Shown: positions 8,318-17,273, counted from the stretch's first letter. The stretch: DNA of 28,616 bases from UBA7236 sp964638865 (GCA_964638865.1 CAZXBG010000039.1:1-28616); one strand, 5' to 3'. Numbers and translations: made by a program. The notes: generated by a model not told the origin, from the letters alone.

Positions 8318-10201
8318 TCAAGTTTTCAGCGCCATCCACCTCATCATATCATTCTTCGTTATTATCCCCATCAACTTATTATCCTGCACAACCGGTAAGC
8401 TGCTTATCCAATTGTCCTGCATAATTTTTAAAGCATCTTCAATTGCAGTGTCGGGGGTGATGGTCAGTATTTCTTTGCGCATTAATTTTTTAACAGGAAT
8501 GAAATCGGTATTTTCCTGCGCTTCGTATAATTCTTTCAAATGTCCGGAAGTAATTACACCCATTAATTTCCCTTTTTTATCCTCAATAATTACATGGTTT
8601 ACACCGTGCCACAACATAATATTTTTTACCAATGCTATCGGATCATCAGGATATACTGTCAATACATCCGTACTCATCAGTTGTTTTATGATTGTCATAT
8701 TGCTGATTTGATGTTTAACGGCTTTATCAGTGTCAATTGCATCCCAGTTACAAACGGGAGTGTTTATTTGTTGATAGGAATGCATACTCTCGGTGATCAC
8801 TTTAACTGCATCACTTACATTAATTTCTTTTTTTAGTTTTCGAAAATTGTATACCTGCCACTGTGCCCCTGTATTTGTTTTTAATCTTTTCTCTATGATG
8901 CCGAGATAAATATATATTTCTTCCTCCGGAATTCCCGAAATTTTTAGCCCTTCAAATGCAAGAGGCAATAATTCATTCAGAATAAGTTCCTTTGCGGAGA
9001 TTTCCTTATCTCTCCAAATAAAAACACTTTCAATTCCGGCACGTGCAGCTTTAAAAAAGTTGGATTTTACATCTTTGAAATCAAAATGTTCCCATATTTT
9101 TTTTGTGTTTTCGGGCCTAGCCTTCATTAAGCCGATCCAAAACGCCATATTCGCAATTTCATCATGAATGGTTGGGCCTGCCGGTACATATCTGTTCTCT
9201 ATGCGCAAATGCGGTTTATTATCTGTAATGCCATAACACATTCGATTCCATCTATAAATAGTTCCGTTGTGCAGTCGCAAAGCTTTTAATTCCGGGATCT
9301 TATTATTTTTAATATCGTCCAACGAATTTTCGTTTATTTCCGCTGGCATTAATACCTGGAATCGCGTGATATCCTCTTTATAAATTTCTGTAATGGAATT
9401 ATATATCCAATCTTTTCCAAAAGTTACACGCGGGCGCTGCTCGCGTATTTCATCAATGCTGTGACGCGTATCAATACTTTGTTGGAATAATGCAATGCGA
9501 ATTTCACTCCATAACTCTTTTCCCATTAATAATGGCGAATTGGAAGTAACAGCTAATACCGGTGCGGATATTGCCAATGCCCAATTATATGCCGGAACAA
9601 ATTCCTCCGGTTTAATCTGAAGATGCGATTGAAAACTTGTATTGCATGCCTCAAACATGATGCTGTCGTGCCTAATATGAATTTCATCCACACCCTTTAA
9701 ATACAGATCAAATTTTCGTCCGCGTAAATTGCGCAATTTTTTGCTTAAATGATGATAACGATCAAGGGGAGTTAAATAATCTAGTGTTATTTCATTTCTC
9801 GAAATGGTAGGTAATATTCCCGCTAAAACTAATTTTGAATTTAATTTATCTGCAGATTTTTGTGCGCGATTAAATTTTTCCCAAAGGTCTTTTTCTATTG
9901 CCAAAAAACAGCCTGCTTTTAATTCCATCGGCTCCAGATTTATCTCTAAATTGTATTTTGCCAATTCAGTAGTAAAAGCCGGGTCATTGATATCAGCTAA
10001 TATTTCCAGGGCATTGTTGTCAGGTTTCCAGTCCTCATTTACGATGCAAATCTCCTGCTCTGCTCCAATTCTTTCAATATCCCCTTCAAATGCGCGATTA
10101 GTCACCATTTGCTCCAATGCCTCTATGTCGTTTAGCAATGCATTTACAAATTGCATATACTTGCTCTTGGTCTCCTTGATCTTAGTTTTGCCTTCGTCCA
10201 T
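8318..10201 (-). CDS. Glutamate-cysteine ligase family 2 (GCS2)-like enzyme with C-terminal CBS pair
   Basis: From the ATG at 10201 the protein has 627 residues; an upstream TTG at 10222 would add seven. Residues about 35-400 resemble the GCS2 carboxylate-amine ligase fold: IGAEQEICIV near the N-terminus (glutamate-binding loop), HIRHDSIMFEACNTSFQSHL, and ELWSEIRIALFQQS. GCS2 enzymes join glutamate to an amine such as cysteine with ATP. Two CBS domains follow, at about 506-558 (MSTDVLTVYPDDPIALV ... KLMGVITSGHL) and 570-625 (LMRKEILTITPDTAIEDAL ... LMGIITKNDMMRW). CBS pairs usually bind adenine nucleotides and regulate the attached enzyme. Substrate is uncertain; gamma-glutamylcysteine synthesis is one option. 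It is divergent from ung, with a gap of about 120 bases. Confidence 0.8.
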   Translation of the reverse strand: MDEGKTKIKETKSKYMQFVNALLNDIEALEQMVTNRAFEGDIERIGAEQEICIVNEDWKPDNNALEILADINDPAFTTELAKYNLEINLEPMELKAGCFLAIEKDLWEKFNRAQKSADKLNSKLVLAGILPTISRNEITLDYLTPLDRYHHLSKKLRNLRGRKFDLYLKGVDEIHIRHDSIMFEACNTSFQSHLQIKPEEFVPAYNWALAISAPVLAVTSNSPLLMGKELWSEIRIALFQQSIDTRHSIDEIREQRPRVTFGKDWIYNSITEIYKEDITRFQVLMPAEINENSLDDIKNNKIPELKALRLHNGTIYRWNRMCYGITDNKPHLRIENRYVPAGPTIHDEIANMAFWIGLMKARPENTKKIWEHFDFKDVKSNFFKAARAGIESVFIWRDKEISAKELILNELLPLAFEGLKISGIPEEEIYIYLGIIEKRLKTNTGAQWQVYNFRKLKKEINVSDAVKVITESMHSYQQINTPVCNWDAIDTDKAVKHQISNMTIIKQLMSTDVLTVYPDDPIALVKNIMLWHGVNHVIIEDKKGKLMGVITSGHLKELYEAQENTDFIPVKKLMRKEILTITPDTAIEDALKIMQDNWISSLPVVQDNKLMGIITKNDMMRWMALKT

Positions 10202-10318
10202 TTTGCTAGTCTTGTTACTCAAATGTAAAATTAAACTTTCCTTTTTACAGTGATATAAATCATCTATCTATGAAATAGTTGCAATAAATTTTCTAAAATT
10301 GCAGTATTAAAGGTATGT

Positions 10319-11020
10319 ATGGAACAACCGGGAGAACAATTGTCGGCAAAAAATCAAATGGCAGCAACTTGGAAACAAAAGTTAAAAGATGAATTTACGT
10401 TGCCATATTTTCTGCAAATTGAACAATTTTTGGATTCAGAAAAACAAAAAGGTTTGATTGTTTACCCTCCGGATAAGTGGATATTCAATGCTTATAATTT
10501 AACTCCTTTTGATAAAGTAAAAGTGATAATTCTGGGTCAGGATCCTTATCATGGCTTGGGACAGGCGCATGGATTGTGTTTTAGTGTTCAGCCTGGGGTA
10601 AAACCACCGCCATCTTTAGTGAATATTTTTAAGGAAATGAAAAATGATTTAGGCATTACAGCGCCTGCACACGGGTGTTTGGAAGCCTGGGCAAAACAAG
10701 GTGTTTTCCTATTGAATGCTATACTTACTGTAGAAAAAGATAAACCGGCAAGCCATCAAAAAATAGGATGGCAAAATTTTACTGATGCCACAATTAAGCA
10801 TTTAAGCGATTATAGAGCGCATTTGGTGTTTATTTTATGGGGAGCTTTTGCGCAACAAAAAATCAGTTTAATCGACAGCAATAAACATTTCATTATTAAA
10901 TCGCCGCATCCTTCACCGTTTAGTGCTGACAAAGGTTTTTACGGATCGAAACCTTTTTCAACGGCAAATAATTGGCTTGGCCGTCATGGCATAGAAAAAA
11001 TAAATTGGGAAATTACATGA
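10319..11020 (+). CDS. ung: Uracil-DNA glycosylase, family 1
   Basis: This 233-residue enzyme removes uracil from DNA as the first step of base excision repair. The water-activating loop GQDPYHG is at 73-79 (Asp75). The uracil-recognition segment GLCFSV follows, then LLNAILTVE near 131-139, and the leucine-loop motif HPSPFSA contains His197. Length and motif order are those of bacterial Ung. The ATG at 10319 fits family length. The stop TGA overlaps the ATG of the decayed histidine kinase by one base (ATGATG at 11017-11022), so the kinase was once translationally coupled to, or at least transcribed with, ung. Confidence 0.96.
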   Translation: MEQPGEQLSAKNQMAATWKQKLKDEFTLPYFLQIEQFLDSEKQKGLIVYPPDKWIFNAYNLTPFDKVKVIILGQDPYHGLGQAHGLCFSVQPGVKPPPSLVNIFKEMKNDLGITAPAHGCLEAWAKQGVFLLNAILTVEKDKPASHQKIGWQNFTDATIKHLSDYRAHLVFILWGAFAQQKISLIDSNKHFIIKSPHPSPFSADKGFYGSKPFSTANNWLGRHGIEKINWEIT

Positions 11021-12953
11021 TGAACAAATTTATAGCAACTGCAACTTTCTGTTTTTTTTAGTATTCCTTATATGTAAAGGATATGCACAAAAAATTAGTG
11101 TTGATTCGCTTATTAATATCACAAATACTGCGCCGGATGATACCAATAAGGTAATTGCATTCAGAGCTGTTTACGGGTTAACCGCCAATACAGATCCACG
11201 CAAAAGTATGGAGTATGGTTGGGGCGGTCTTGTTTTAGCAAAAAGAATTAAATGGGATAAAGGTATTGCAGGTTGTTATTTAAATTTAAGTAATGCGTAT
11301 AGCAATTTAGGTAAATAGGATACAGCAATTCTAATACTAGATACAGCGCTCATTTATTCAAAGAAAGTAGGCGAAGATAAACGGACTGCCTTAGTGTATA
11401 TTAATCGTGCGTCAGCTTATATTTATTTGAGCAAGTTAGACAAAGCGATGCAAGATGCTTTGGCTGCCTTGCCTTATGCCGAAAGTTCTCGTGATTTAGA
11501 TCGATTGGCAAGAGTTTATATGACAATAGGAAACATTTACTTTTATCAAAAAGATTGGATAAATGCACAAGAATTTTACCAAAAATGTATTCCATTATTT
11601 AAGCAAATCGGTTTAAATAATATGGTTGGAACTGCAACTATGAATTTGGCAATTACTTATAAAAATAGAAACTTGTTAGATTCAGCTGCTATTCTTACAC
11701 GCAAATTTATTGAAATTTTTACGCTAATTAACGACAATAAAAATTTAATACTTGCTCACGCAAATTTAGGAAAGGTTTTATCTATTAATAAAAGTTATAC
11801 TGAAGCTGAATCGGAATTCAAGCAGGCAATTGGTCTTGCAGAATCTATTCAAGATGAGCAACAGGTCATTGCTAATTTGCAGTCGCTGGCTGAAATTTAT
11901 TATTTACAAAAACAATACACTTTAGCGGAATCGATTTTACTTCCAATTTTTGATTCTGCTGTAGTATCAAATTTTTACAACGAACAAGTTGAAATTGCCG
12001 AAACTTTGTCAACCATGTTTGCCGAAACCGGTAAATATGATCTTGCATTTAAGTATTTACAAAAATATAATATTGCAAACGACACTTTAAGTAAACGAAA
12101 GCAAAATGATGCGCTGATGGCTTTGCAAGAGCAATATACAGCCGAACAACGCGAGAAGGAAATTGCATTGTTAAACACGACTACAGCCTTACAAGAAAAA
12201 GAAATTCAAAGCAAAAATTTGCTCAATATATTATTGGGTCTCGTGTTTGGTGTTGCCTTAGTAATTGGAATTATTATATGGAATCGATATCGGCTCAAGC
12301 AGCAACTTAAAGAAGTGCAATTGCGCATTAAAATCGCATCTGATTTGCATGATGACGTTGGCGCAACATTGAGCAGCATTAAAATGTGCAGCGAAATTAT
12401 TAAACGCGATGAGATTGCGGTAAAGGTTAACACTCAATTGTTGCTTCAAAAAATAATTGAAAATTCAACAGAATCGATAGATAATATGAGCGATATTGTG
12501 TGGATGGTAAAACCAGGAAATGATAAATTGCAAAATTTAACGCAGCGTATTACCGAGTATGCCAATGGTATGTGCAATAGTGCAGGGTTAACCTTGCATG
12601 CCCATATTCAACCTGATTTAGGTGACATTGTTTTGCCAATGGAATTGAGGAGAGATGTATATTTAATTATTAAGTAATCATTAAATAATGCTGCGAAATA
12701 TGGACAGGGTAAAAACTTATCGTTAAATATTTCAAAAGTTGGCTCTAATATAATTGCAGAAGTTATTGATGATGGAGTAGGATTTTCAATGGAAAATGCC
12801 AGAATTGGTAATGGTCTTTCAAATATGCGGGCAAGAGCGGTTAAACACAAAGGCAAACTCGATATTATTTCCGCTCCCGGTAAAGGATGTGCCATTAAAT
12901 CAATAATACCTATCCCCCGAGTGCCGTATTTCGCAAAGCATACTCAAATATAA
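11020..12953 (+). pseudogene. Decayed TPR sensor histidine kinase (HisKA_3 type)
   Basis: The product is recognisable throughout but has three lesions. First, after 13 codons the frame from 11020 meets TAG at 11059-11061, because a T run (8 T, 11052-11059) is one base short; with nine it would read CFFLVFLICKGYAQ, completing a signal peptide. Second, an in-frame TAG at 11316-11318 lies in the TPR region (NLGK-stop-DTAIL). Third, TAA at 12675-12677 replaces the conserved N-box Glu (LIIK-stop-SLNNAAKY; the intact paralogue has LIFKEAINNAVKY). Between lesions the frame is clean: TPR repeats, coiled coil, a transmembrane segment, phospho-acceptor SDLHDDVGATLSS, and G boxes DDGVGF and GNGLSNMRAR. 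The normal stop has also been lost (CGA where the paralogue has TAA), adding about 12 codons. The region 11394-12677 remains open but lacks both ends. Confidence 0.92.
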
Positions 12954-12972
12954 TTTTGTTTAATTTTATAAT

Positions 12973-13256
12973 ATGAATGATATAAAAGTTGCTATTTTTG
13001 AATATGATAAACACTTACTTGAAAGTTTATATTATTTGGCAAATGCAATGCCAGGGTTTATTTGTATAAGAGTATATCCTGATTCCAACGATGCCGAATT
13101 CAAATTACAAAAAATACGCTGGATGTAATTTTAATTTATTTAGAAATGCTGGGCTTCAAAGGCATTCAAACACTGAAGTTGATAAAAGAAAAATTCCCTA
13201 TTATTCAAGTTTTAATGCAAACTGTTTTTACCTGTAATTTGGCACCTAAAAACTAA
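12973..13256 (+). pseudogene. Decayed and truncated response regulator, partner of the dead kinase
   Basis: The start MNDIKVAIFEYDKHLLESLY aligns with MRDIRVAIFEDNKHLRESLY of the intact regulator at 17316. After codon 51 the frame runs into TAA at 13126-13128. One extra base in the A run at 13109-13114 restores the receiver: TLDVILIYLEMLGFKGIQ ... VLMQTVF. The phospho-accepting Asp of VLMDIEMPG has become Tyr (ILIYLEMLG), and one of the acidic-pocket residues is also Tyr (FEYD for FEDN). The sequence then stops at 13254 with no LuxR-type DNA-binding domain. It cannot function as a phosphorelay output protein. It begins 19 bases after the end of the dead kinase gene, the same order as in the intact pair. 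Confidence 0.88.
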
Positions 13257-13330
13257 CTATGTGTTAAATTGAAATTTGTGTAAACGAATGTTATAAATAT
13301 GTGACTACCACAAAAATACAAGTTGATCCA
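13256..13330 (+). repeat. 75-bp dispersed repeat, copy A
   Basis: This segment aligns without gaps to 15150-15224, with 59 of 75 bases identical by hand count. Shared blocks include GTGTTAAA, AATTTGTGTAAA, GAATG, TGTGACT and CCACAAA. It starts at the last base of the dead response regulator's stop codon. It includes a TGTG-N5-CACA inverted repeat at about 13300-13312. Weaker similarity to the kinase upstream region continues to about 13415 (ATAATGG ... ATAT ... TTTGG). Confidence 0.7.
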
Positions 13331-13735
13331 TAACGAAAATACTTACCGCAGTATTAAAACTGTTATGCTGCTGAGGTTTACAAATTATAATGGTAGTGAG
13401 AATATTCGATTTGGTAAAGTTTATTCTTTAACTCAGGGTGCCGATTATTGTTTTTGGATCGTTGCCGAAAATTGAATACAATACTTACTTTTGAAAAGGA
13501 TAAGCATGTGCTTGGAATTCATGGAGCAATAAACAAAGGTTTAGCAGGTAGTGTCGATCCAAAATTTAATGTATTATACAATTGTGAAGAATTGATGAAA
13601 CTTTTCCTGTATTACATTAATCAATTCAAAACCGATGGAGCAGTATCCGGAACAATAACATTAAAAAATAGTTTACAAACTACAACCGGTTTTTCAAGGT
13701 TGAACGATGAATATTAGTTTAAGTTTGATGGTGAT
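13305..13735 (+). pseudogene. Eroded coding remnant of unknown family
   Basis: Two adjoining open stretches lie in different frames. The first, 13305-13475, encodes RFTNYNGSENIRFGKVYSLT and then QGADYCFWIVAEN before a TGA. The second, 13448-13717, encodes RKLNTILTFEKDKHVLGIHG and later VLYNCEELMKLFLYYINQFK. Both have protein-like composition, but neither has a convincing start, and a frameshift near 13450-13475 would be needed to join them. I do not recognise the family. The setting, between a dead regulator and an intact gene, makes a broken gene more likely than two small real ones. It could also be fortuitous. Confidence 0.35.
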
Positions 13736-13921
13736 TATTATCATTCTGCTTTTTAATTTTTATTTAAATATGCTCCCCAATTGTGTATTTAATTCCACAT
13801 AAAAAAGTTTCTATATATTTGAATAATGATAAAATGATCCATAAAACCTAAGCCTTAGGCTTGTGGAATGTTGATTGTATGTACCTAATGAAATAACATT
13901 CAGTTAACCTAAAATATTTTT
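13736..13921. other. Upstream region of the OmpA/TSP3 gene
   Basis: This is non-coding and very AT-rich. It contains TTGTGGAATGTT at 13861-13872, a loose match to the element found upstream of the regulator and adhesin genes, 61 bases before the ATG at 13922. No good TAnnTTTG box was found. Confidence 0.3.
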
Positions 13922-15031
13922 ATGAAAAAATTAAGCATTTGCGTAGTCATTGCAACAATAATTCTTTTTATTTTTTCGCCTCAGCATCTCAAGGCAAATT
14001 CTGAAAATAATAGTAATAATTTGAATTCCTATAAATTAAATACGATTAATTTATTTGATTTTGCAAAAGATGAGGATGGTGATGGAGTAAAAGATAAAAA
14101 TGATGAGTGCCCGGGTACGCCTGGTGGAGTAGTGGTAGATAAAAAGGGATGTCCGGTGGATAACGATCTTGATGGAGTTGCCGATTTTCTCGATAAATGT
14201 CCATCAATAATGGGAGCAGTTGCATTAAACGGTTGTCCGGATAAGGATAAGGATGCGGTTGCAGATATTGATGATAGTTGTCCTGAAGTACCCGGTCTTG
14301 CAAGATTTATGGGATGTCCGGATAGTGATGGAGATGGTATTGAAGACGCAAAGGATAAATGCCCTAATGCAAAAGGACTTGATCTTTTTAAAGGTTGCCC
14401 CGATACAGATGGCGATGGTGTGGAAGATGCAGCAGATAAATGTCCGGATTCAAAAAAAGGAATTAAGGTAGATGCCACCGGATGTATCGCCGATTCAGAT
14501 AGAGATGGGATTGCCGATTCAGAAGATAAATGTCCCGACACACCCAAAGGAATAAAAGTGGATGCAAAAGGTTGCGCTGCTGATACTGATGGTGATGGAA
14601 TTATTGACACGCAGGATAAATGTCCAACTACAAAAGCAGAAGGTACTACAAATGGTTGCCCTGTTGTTAAGCCGGACGTTAAAAAGCGCCTTGATTTTGC
14701 TGCTAGAGGGATTTTATTTGAATCCGGAAAAGCAACATTAAAAACAAGTTCTTATGATATGTTAGATGAGGTGATAAGTATTTTAAAAGAATATCCTGAC
14801 TATAATTTGCGAATTGGCGGACATACCGACAATGAAGGAAGCGATGAAACCAATTTCCAATTATCACAAGCTAGGGTGGATGCAGTTAAAGCGTATCTGC
14901 TCAGTAAAGGCGCCTCTGGAAGCAGAATGGATGCAACAGGTTATGGTGAGTCTAAACCCATATCAACCAATGAAACCTCAGTAGGTAAATCGCAAAACCG
15001 AAGAGTGGAACTTGAAATGTATCTGAAATAA
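13922..15031 (+). CDS. OmpA-family protein with thrombospondin type 3 repeats
   Basis: This 369-residue cell-envelope protein has a signal peptide at about 1-25. From residue 50 to about 245 there are seven calcium-binding thrombospondin type 3 repeats of the form DxDGDGxxDxxDxCP (units starting DEDGDGVKD, DNDLDGVAD, DKDKDAVAD, DSDGDGIED, DTDGDGVED, DSDRDGIAD, DTDGDGIID). The C-terminal 110 residues form an OmpA peptidoglycan-binding domain (GILFESGKATLK, GGHTDNEGSDETNFQLSQAR, GYGESKPISTNET, NRRVELEM). There is no obvious N-terminal beta-barrel, so it probably spans the periplasm as a Ca-stiffened rod attached to the wall. It is a single gene with a terminator after it. Unit 3 is degenerate (DKDAVAD). 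Confidence 0.93.
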   Translation: MKKLSICVVIATIILFIFSPQHLKANSENNSNNLNSYKLNTINLFDFAKDEDGDGVKDKNDECPGTPGGVVVDKKGCPVDNDLDGVADFLDKCPSIMGAVALNGCPDKDKDAVADIDDSCPEVPGLARFMGCPDSDGDGIEDAKDKCPNAKGLDLFKGCPDTDGDGVEDAADKCPDSKKGIKVDATGCIADSDRDGIADSEDKCPDTPKGIKVDAKGCAADTDGDGIIDTQDKCPTTKAEGTTNGCPVVKPDVKKRLDFAARGILFESGKATLKTSSYDMLDEVISILKEYPDYNLRIGGHTDNEGSDETNFQLSQARVDAVKAYLLSKGASGSRMDATGYGESKPISTNETSVGKSQNRRVELEMYLK

Positions 15032-15090
15032 ATAATTCCCTATGTTGCATTTACCAGTACTATAAAATTAATAAAGTTCCATTTTTGATT

Positions 15091-15123
15091 AAACAGTTTG
15101 GGTTGAAATCTAAACTGTTTTTT
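15091..15123 (+). terminator. Terminator after OmpA/TSP3 gene
   Basis: A 9-bp stem (AAACAGTTT at 15091-15099, AAACTGTTT at 15112-15120) has a 12-base loop and runs into TTTTTT. It lies about 60 bases after the stop codon and isolates the gene from the kinase downstream. Confidence 0.8.
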
Positions 15124-15149
15124 CGTGTACTTGGGTTCCTAGAAAAATA

Positions 15150-15224
15150 ACAATGTGTTAAAACAGAATTTGTGTAAAAGAATGACCTAAATTTGTGACT
15201 TCCACAAACATACCGGTTGACCAA
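15150..15224 (+). repeat. 75-bp dispersed repeat, copy B, upstream of intact kinase
   Basis: This is the partner of the copy at 13256-13330 (59 of 75 identical, no gaps). Here the inverted repeat is perfect: TTTGTG-ACTTC-CACAAA. The repeat contains TAAATTTG at 15188-15195, a match to TAnnTTTG, so it could hold a promoter or an operator. It lies 95-170 bases before the preferred kinase start. Confidence 0.7.
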
Positions 15225-15287
15225 ATCACCTTACAAATGGCTTTTAATTGAAAAGTATTTCCGGTATTACCATAATGGAGAATTCAA

Positions 15288-15295
15288 TATCTTTG
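15288..15295 (+). promoter_or_regulatory. -7 promoter box of the sensor kinase gene
   Basis: TATCTTTG matches TAnnTTTG and lies 23 bases before the ATG at 15319. This supports a start at 15319 or 15325 and argues against the longer frame from 15217, which would begin upstream of the promoter and lack an N-terminal signal peptide. Confidence 0.6.
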
Positions 15296-15318
15296 GAAAC
15301 AGTAAACGGGAAAATTGT

Positions 15319-17262
15319 ATGTTGATGAAAAATATATTTATTGTTGGTATTTCTTTTCTGGTCTCTATTTTAAATGTTTCCATTTCAAATGCGCAACTAA
15401 ATACAGATTCCTTAAAAAATCTCATAGATCATTCAGATAATGAGACTATTTTAATGCAGGCACTTAATCATTATGCCTATCAACTGTATCGTTCACAAGC
15501 TGATACCGCAATTTTTTATGCAAACAAGGCATTGAAACTTGCCGAAAAATCGAAAAACAACAAAGAAATCTTTTCTGCATTAAATTTATTGGGACTTGCC
15601 TATCAAACGAAAGGTTCCTATCACATTTCGTTAGATTATTTTAAGCGGGAATTGGAATATTTGCCTGAAAACGATCTCAATCGCGCCAAAACATATCATA
15701 ATATGGCGCTTACCTATCGCCTTTTGGAAAATAATAATGACGCACTCAAAAATGAACTGCTTGCAATTAAGATATTTGAAATTAATCAGGATTCGGTTCT
15801 TATTGGAGCTGTTTATCAAACCATGTGTAATATTTATCGCGATCTGGGCGACTTTAATAAGGCGGAAGAATATATTTTAAAATCTATAAAAATATTTGAA
15901 AGTATAAAAAATACAGGTATTGATAATCGGTTATCAATGCTTGCAAATTCTTATACCAATTATGGAAATTTATTGCAAAAGGAAGGCAGACTCAACGAAG
16001 CTGTTGAAAAACATAATATGGGCGTTCAATTGCACAAAAAATCCGGCGATCTTTTTAATCTGGCATTTGCACATGAAAATTTAGGAGATGATTATGTGAA
16101 GTTGAAAAAATATAACGAAGCACTTTTAAATTACAATATTGCAAAAGAAATTATGCACCAATTAAACTCTGAAACTGATGTGGGATATGAACTTATGAAT
16201 ATTTCAAATGTTTATCAAATGACAGGAAATTATTCCAGTGCATTATTGAATCTCGACTCCGCTATGAATATTTTTACGAGAAACAATGCAGACGCTTATT
16301 TGTTAGAAGTTTACTTTAGTAAATATTCCATTTACGACCTTCTGAAAGATCCTGTAAATGCATTAGAAAACTATAAGAAGTATAACAAATTAAAAGATAG
16401 TTTAAATACAGAAGATAAAAAAAGTGAATTGTTGAGGTTAAAGGAGGAGTTTGAAACTGCTCAAAAGGAACAACAGATCACATTGTTGCAAACAGAGAAC
16501 GCCTTGAAAGATAAAGAAAAACAAGTGCAAATCGTTTTCAGAAATATTGCTATACTTATCATTATTGTAGTTATATTTTTTGGAATTTTAATGTGGAACA
16601 GGTTTCGAATAAAGCAGCAGATAAAACAATTGGAGATTCGAAATAGTATTGCATCTGACCTCCACGATGATATCGGTTCCACTCTGAGCAGCATAAGTTT
16701 ATACAGTGAAATGGTAAATGATCAGATCAAAGATATTAACCCGAAATCAGTTCCGCTTTTAAACCAGATCAGCAATAATTCAAAGGAAATGATTGAAAAT
16801 ATGAGTGATATTGTTTGGGCAATAAAACCTTCGAACGATGTTTTTAAATATATAGAAAGCAGGATGTTTAATTTTGCTACGGAAATTTGCAATGTAAAAA
16901 ATATTCATTTAATTTTTAATCGCAATGAGCTGCTTGAACATTTTAATCTTCCAATGCAACAGCGACGCGACCTGTATTTAATTTTTAAAGAGGCAATCAA
17001 TAACGCAGTTAAATATTCTGGCTGTACAGAAATTGAGATTCGGTTTCAAAAAACACAATCCACTTTTATAATGGAAATCACCGACAACGGTGTCGGTTTT
17101 GCTAAGGAATTGCTCAATGGTAGCAAGCAAAAAATATTCACGCATGGCGGAAATGGGTTAACCAATATGCAAATGCGTGCTGCCGAGCACAAGGGAAAGT
17201 GTGAGGTTGCTACTTCGCCGGGAAATGGAACCAAAATCACCCTTGCACTTCCTATCCCCTAA
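15319..17262 (+). CDS. TPR sensor histidine kinase, NarL-system type (HisKA_3), intact
   Basis: I take the ATG at 15319 (15325 is equally possible), giving 647 residues with a proper signal peptide ending ISNAQ. Residues about 30-370 are tandem tetratricopeptide repeats, predicted periplasmic. A coiled coil follows (about 370-405), then one transmembrane helix (about 408-428), and a cytoplasmic kinase core. The phospho-accepting His is His449 in SDLHDDIGSTLSS. The ATP site is intact: N box LIFKEAINNAVKYSG with Glu558, G1 ITDNGVGF, G2 HGGNGLTNMQMRA, then SPGNGTKITL. The kinase would respond to an envelope signal or protein contact through the TPRs and phosphorylate the regulator encoded 53 bases downstream. 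It is a clear paralogue of the dead kinase at 11020. The signal is unknown. Confidence 0.93.
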   Translation: MLMKNIFIVGISFLVSILNVSISNAQLNTDSLKNLIDHSDNETILMQALNHYAYQLYRSQADTAIFYANKALKLAEKSKNNKEIFSALNLLGLAYQTKGSYHISLDYFKRELEYLPENDLNRAKTYHNMALTYRLLENNNDALKNELLAIKIFEINQDSVLIGAVYQTMCNIYRDLGDFNKAEEYILKSIKIFESIKNTGIDNRLSMLANSYTNYGNLLQKEGRLNEAVEKHNMGVQLHKKSGDLFNLAFAHENLGDDYVKLKKYNEALLNYNIAKEIMHQLNSETDVGYELMNISNVYQMTGNYSSALLNLDSAMNIFTRNNADAYLLEVYFSKYSIYDLLKDPVNALENYKKYNKLKDSLNTEDKKSELLRLKEEFETAQKEQQITLLQTENALKDKEKQVQIVFRNIAILIIIVVIFFGILMWNRFRIKQQIKQLEIRNSIASDLHDDIGSTLSSISLYSEMVNDQIKDINPKSVPLLNQISNNSKEMIENMSDIVWAIKPSNDVFKYIESRMFNFATEICNVKNIHLIFNRNELLEHFNLPMQQRRDLYLIFKEAINNAVKYSGCTEIEIRFQKTQSTFIMEITDNGVGFAKELLNGSKQKIFTHGGNGLTNMQMRAAEHKGKCEVATSPGNGTKITLALPIP

Positions 17263-17273
17263 TTGTGGTATTT
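17256..17273 (+). promoter_or_regulatory. Candidate operator, copy 1, upstream of the response regulator
   Basis: CCCCTAATTGTGGTATTT overlaps the end of the kinase gene and its stop codon. It matches 18162-18179 at 17 of 18 positions. AATTGTGG starts 36 bases before the TTTG of the -7 box, so the element overlaps the -33 region. The homologous site behind the dead kinase (from 12911) has decayed to CCCCCGAGTGCCGTATTT. Confidence 0.5.

Noticed and set aside
11059..12677. Stop-codon reassignment to explain the broken genes
   Set aside because: TGA, TAG and TAA are each found inside broken genes, frameshifts also occur, and all intact genes end normally; ordinary decay explains the data.
14029..14610. 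Long minus-strand frame opposite the OmpA/TSP3 repeats
   Set aside because: It is the antisense of the repetitive Asp/Gly codons; the plus-strand product has clear domains.
15217..15318. Longer start of the sensor kinase from the TTG at 15217
   Set aside because: It would put 34 residues before the signal peptide and begin upstream of the TATCTTTG box at 15288; the ATG at 15319 or 15325 fits much better.
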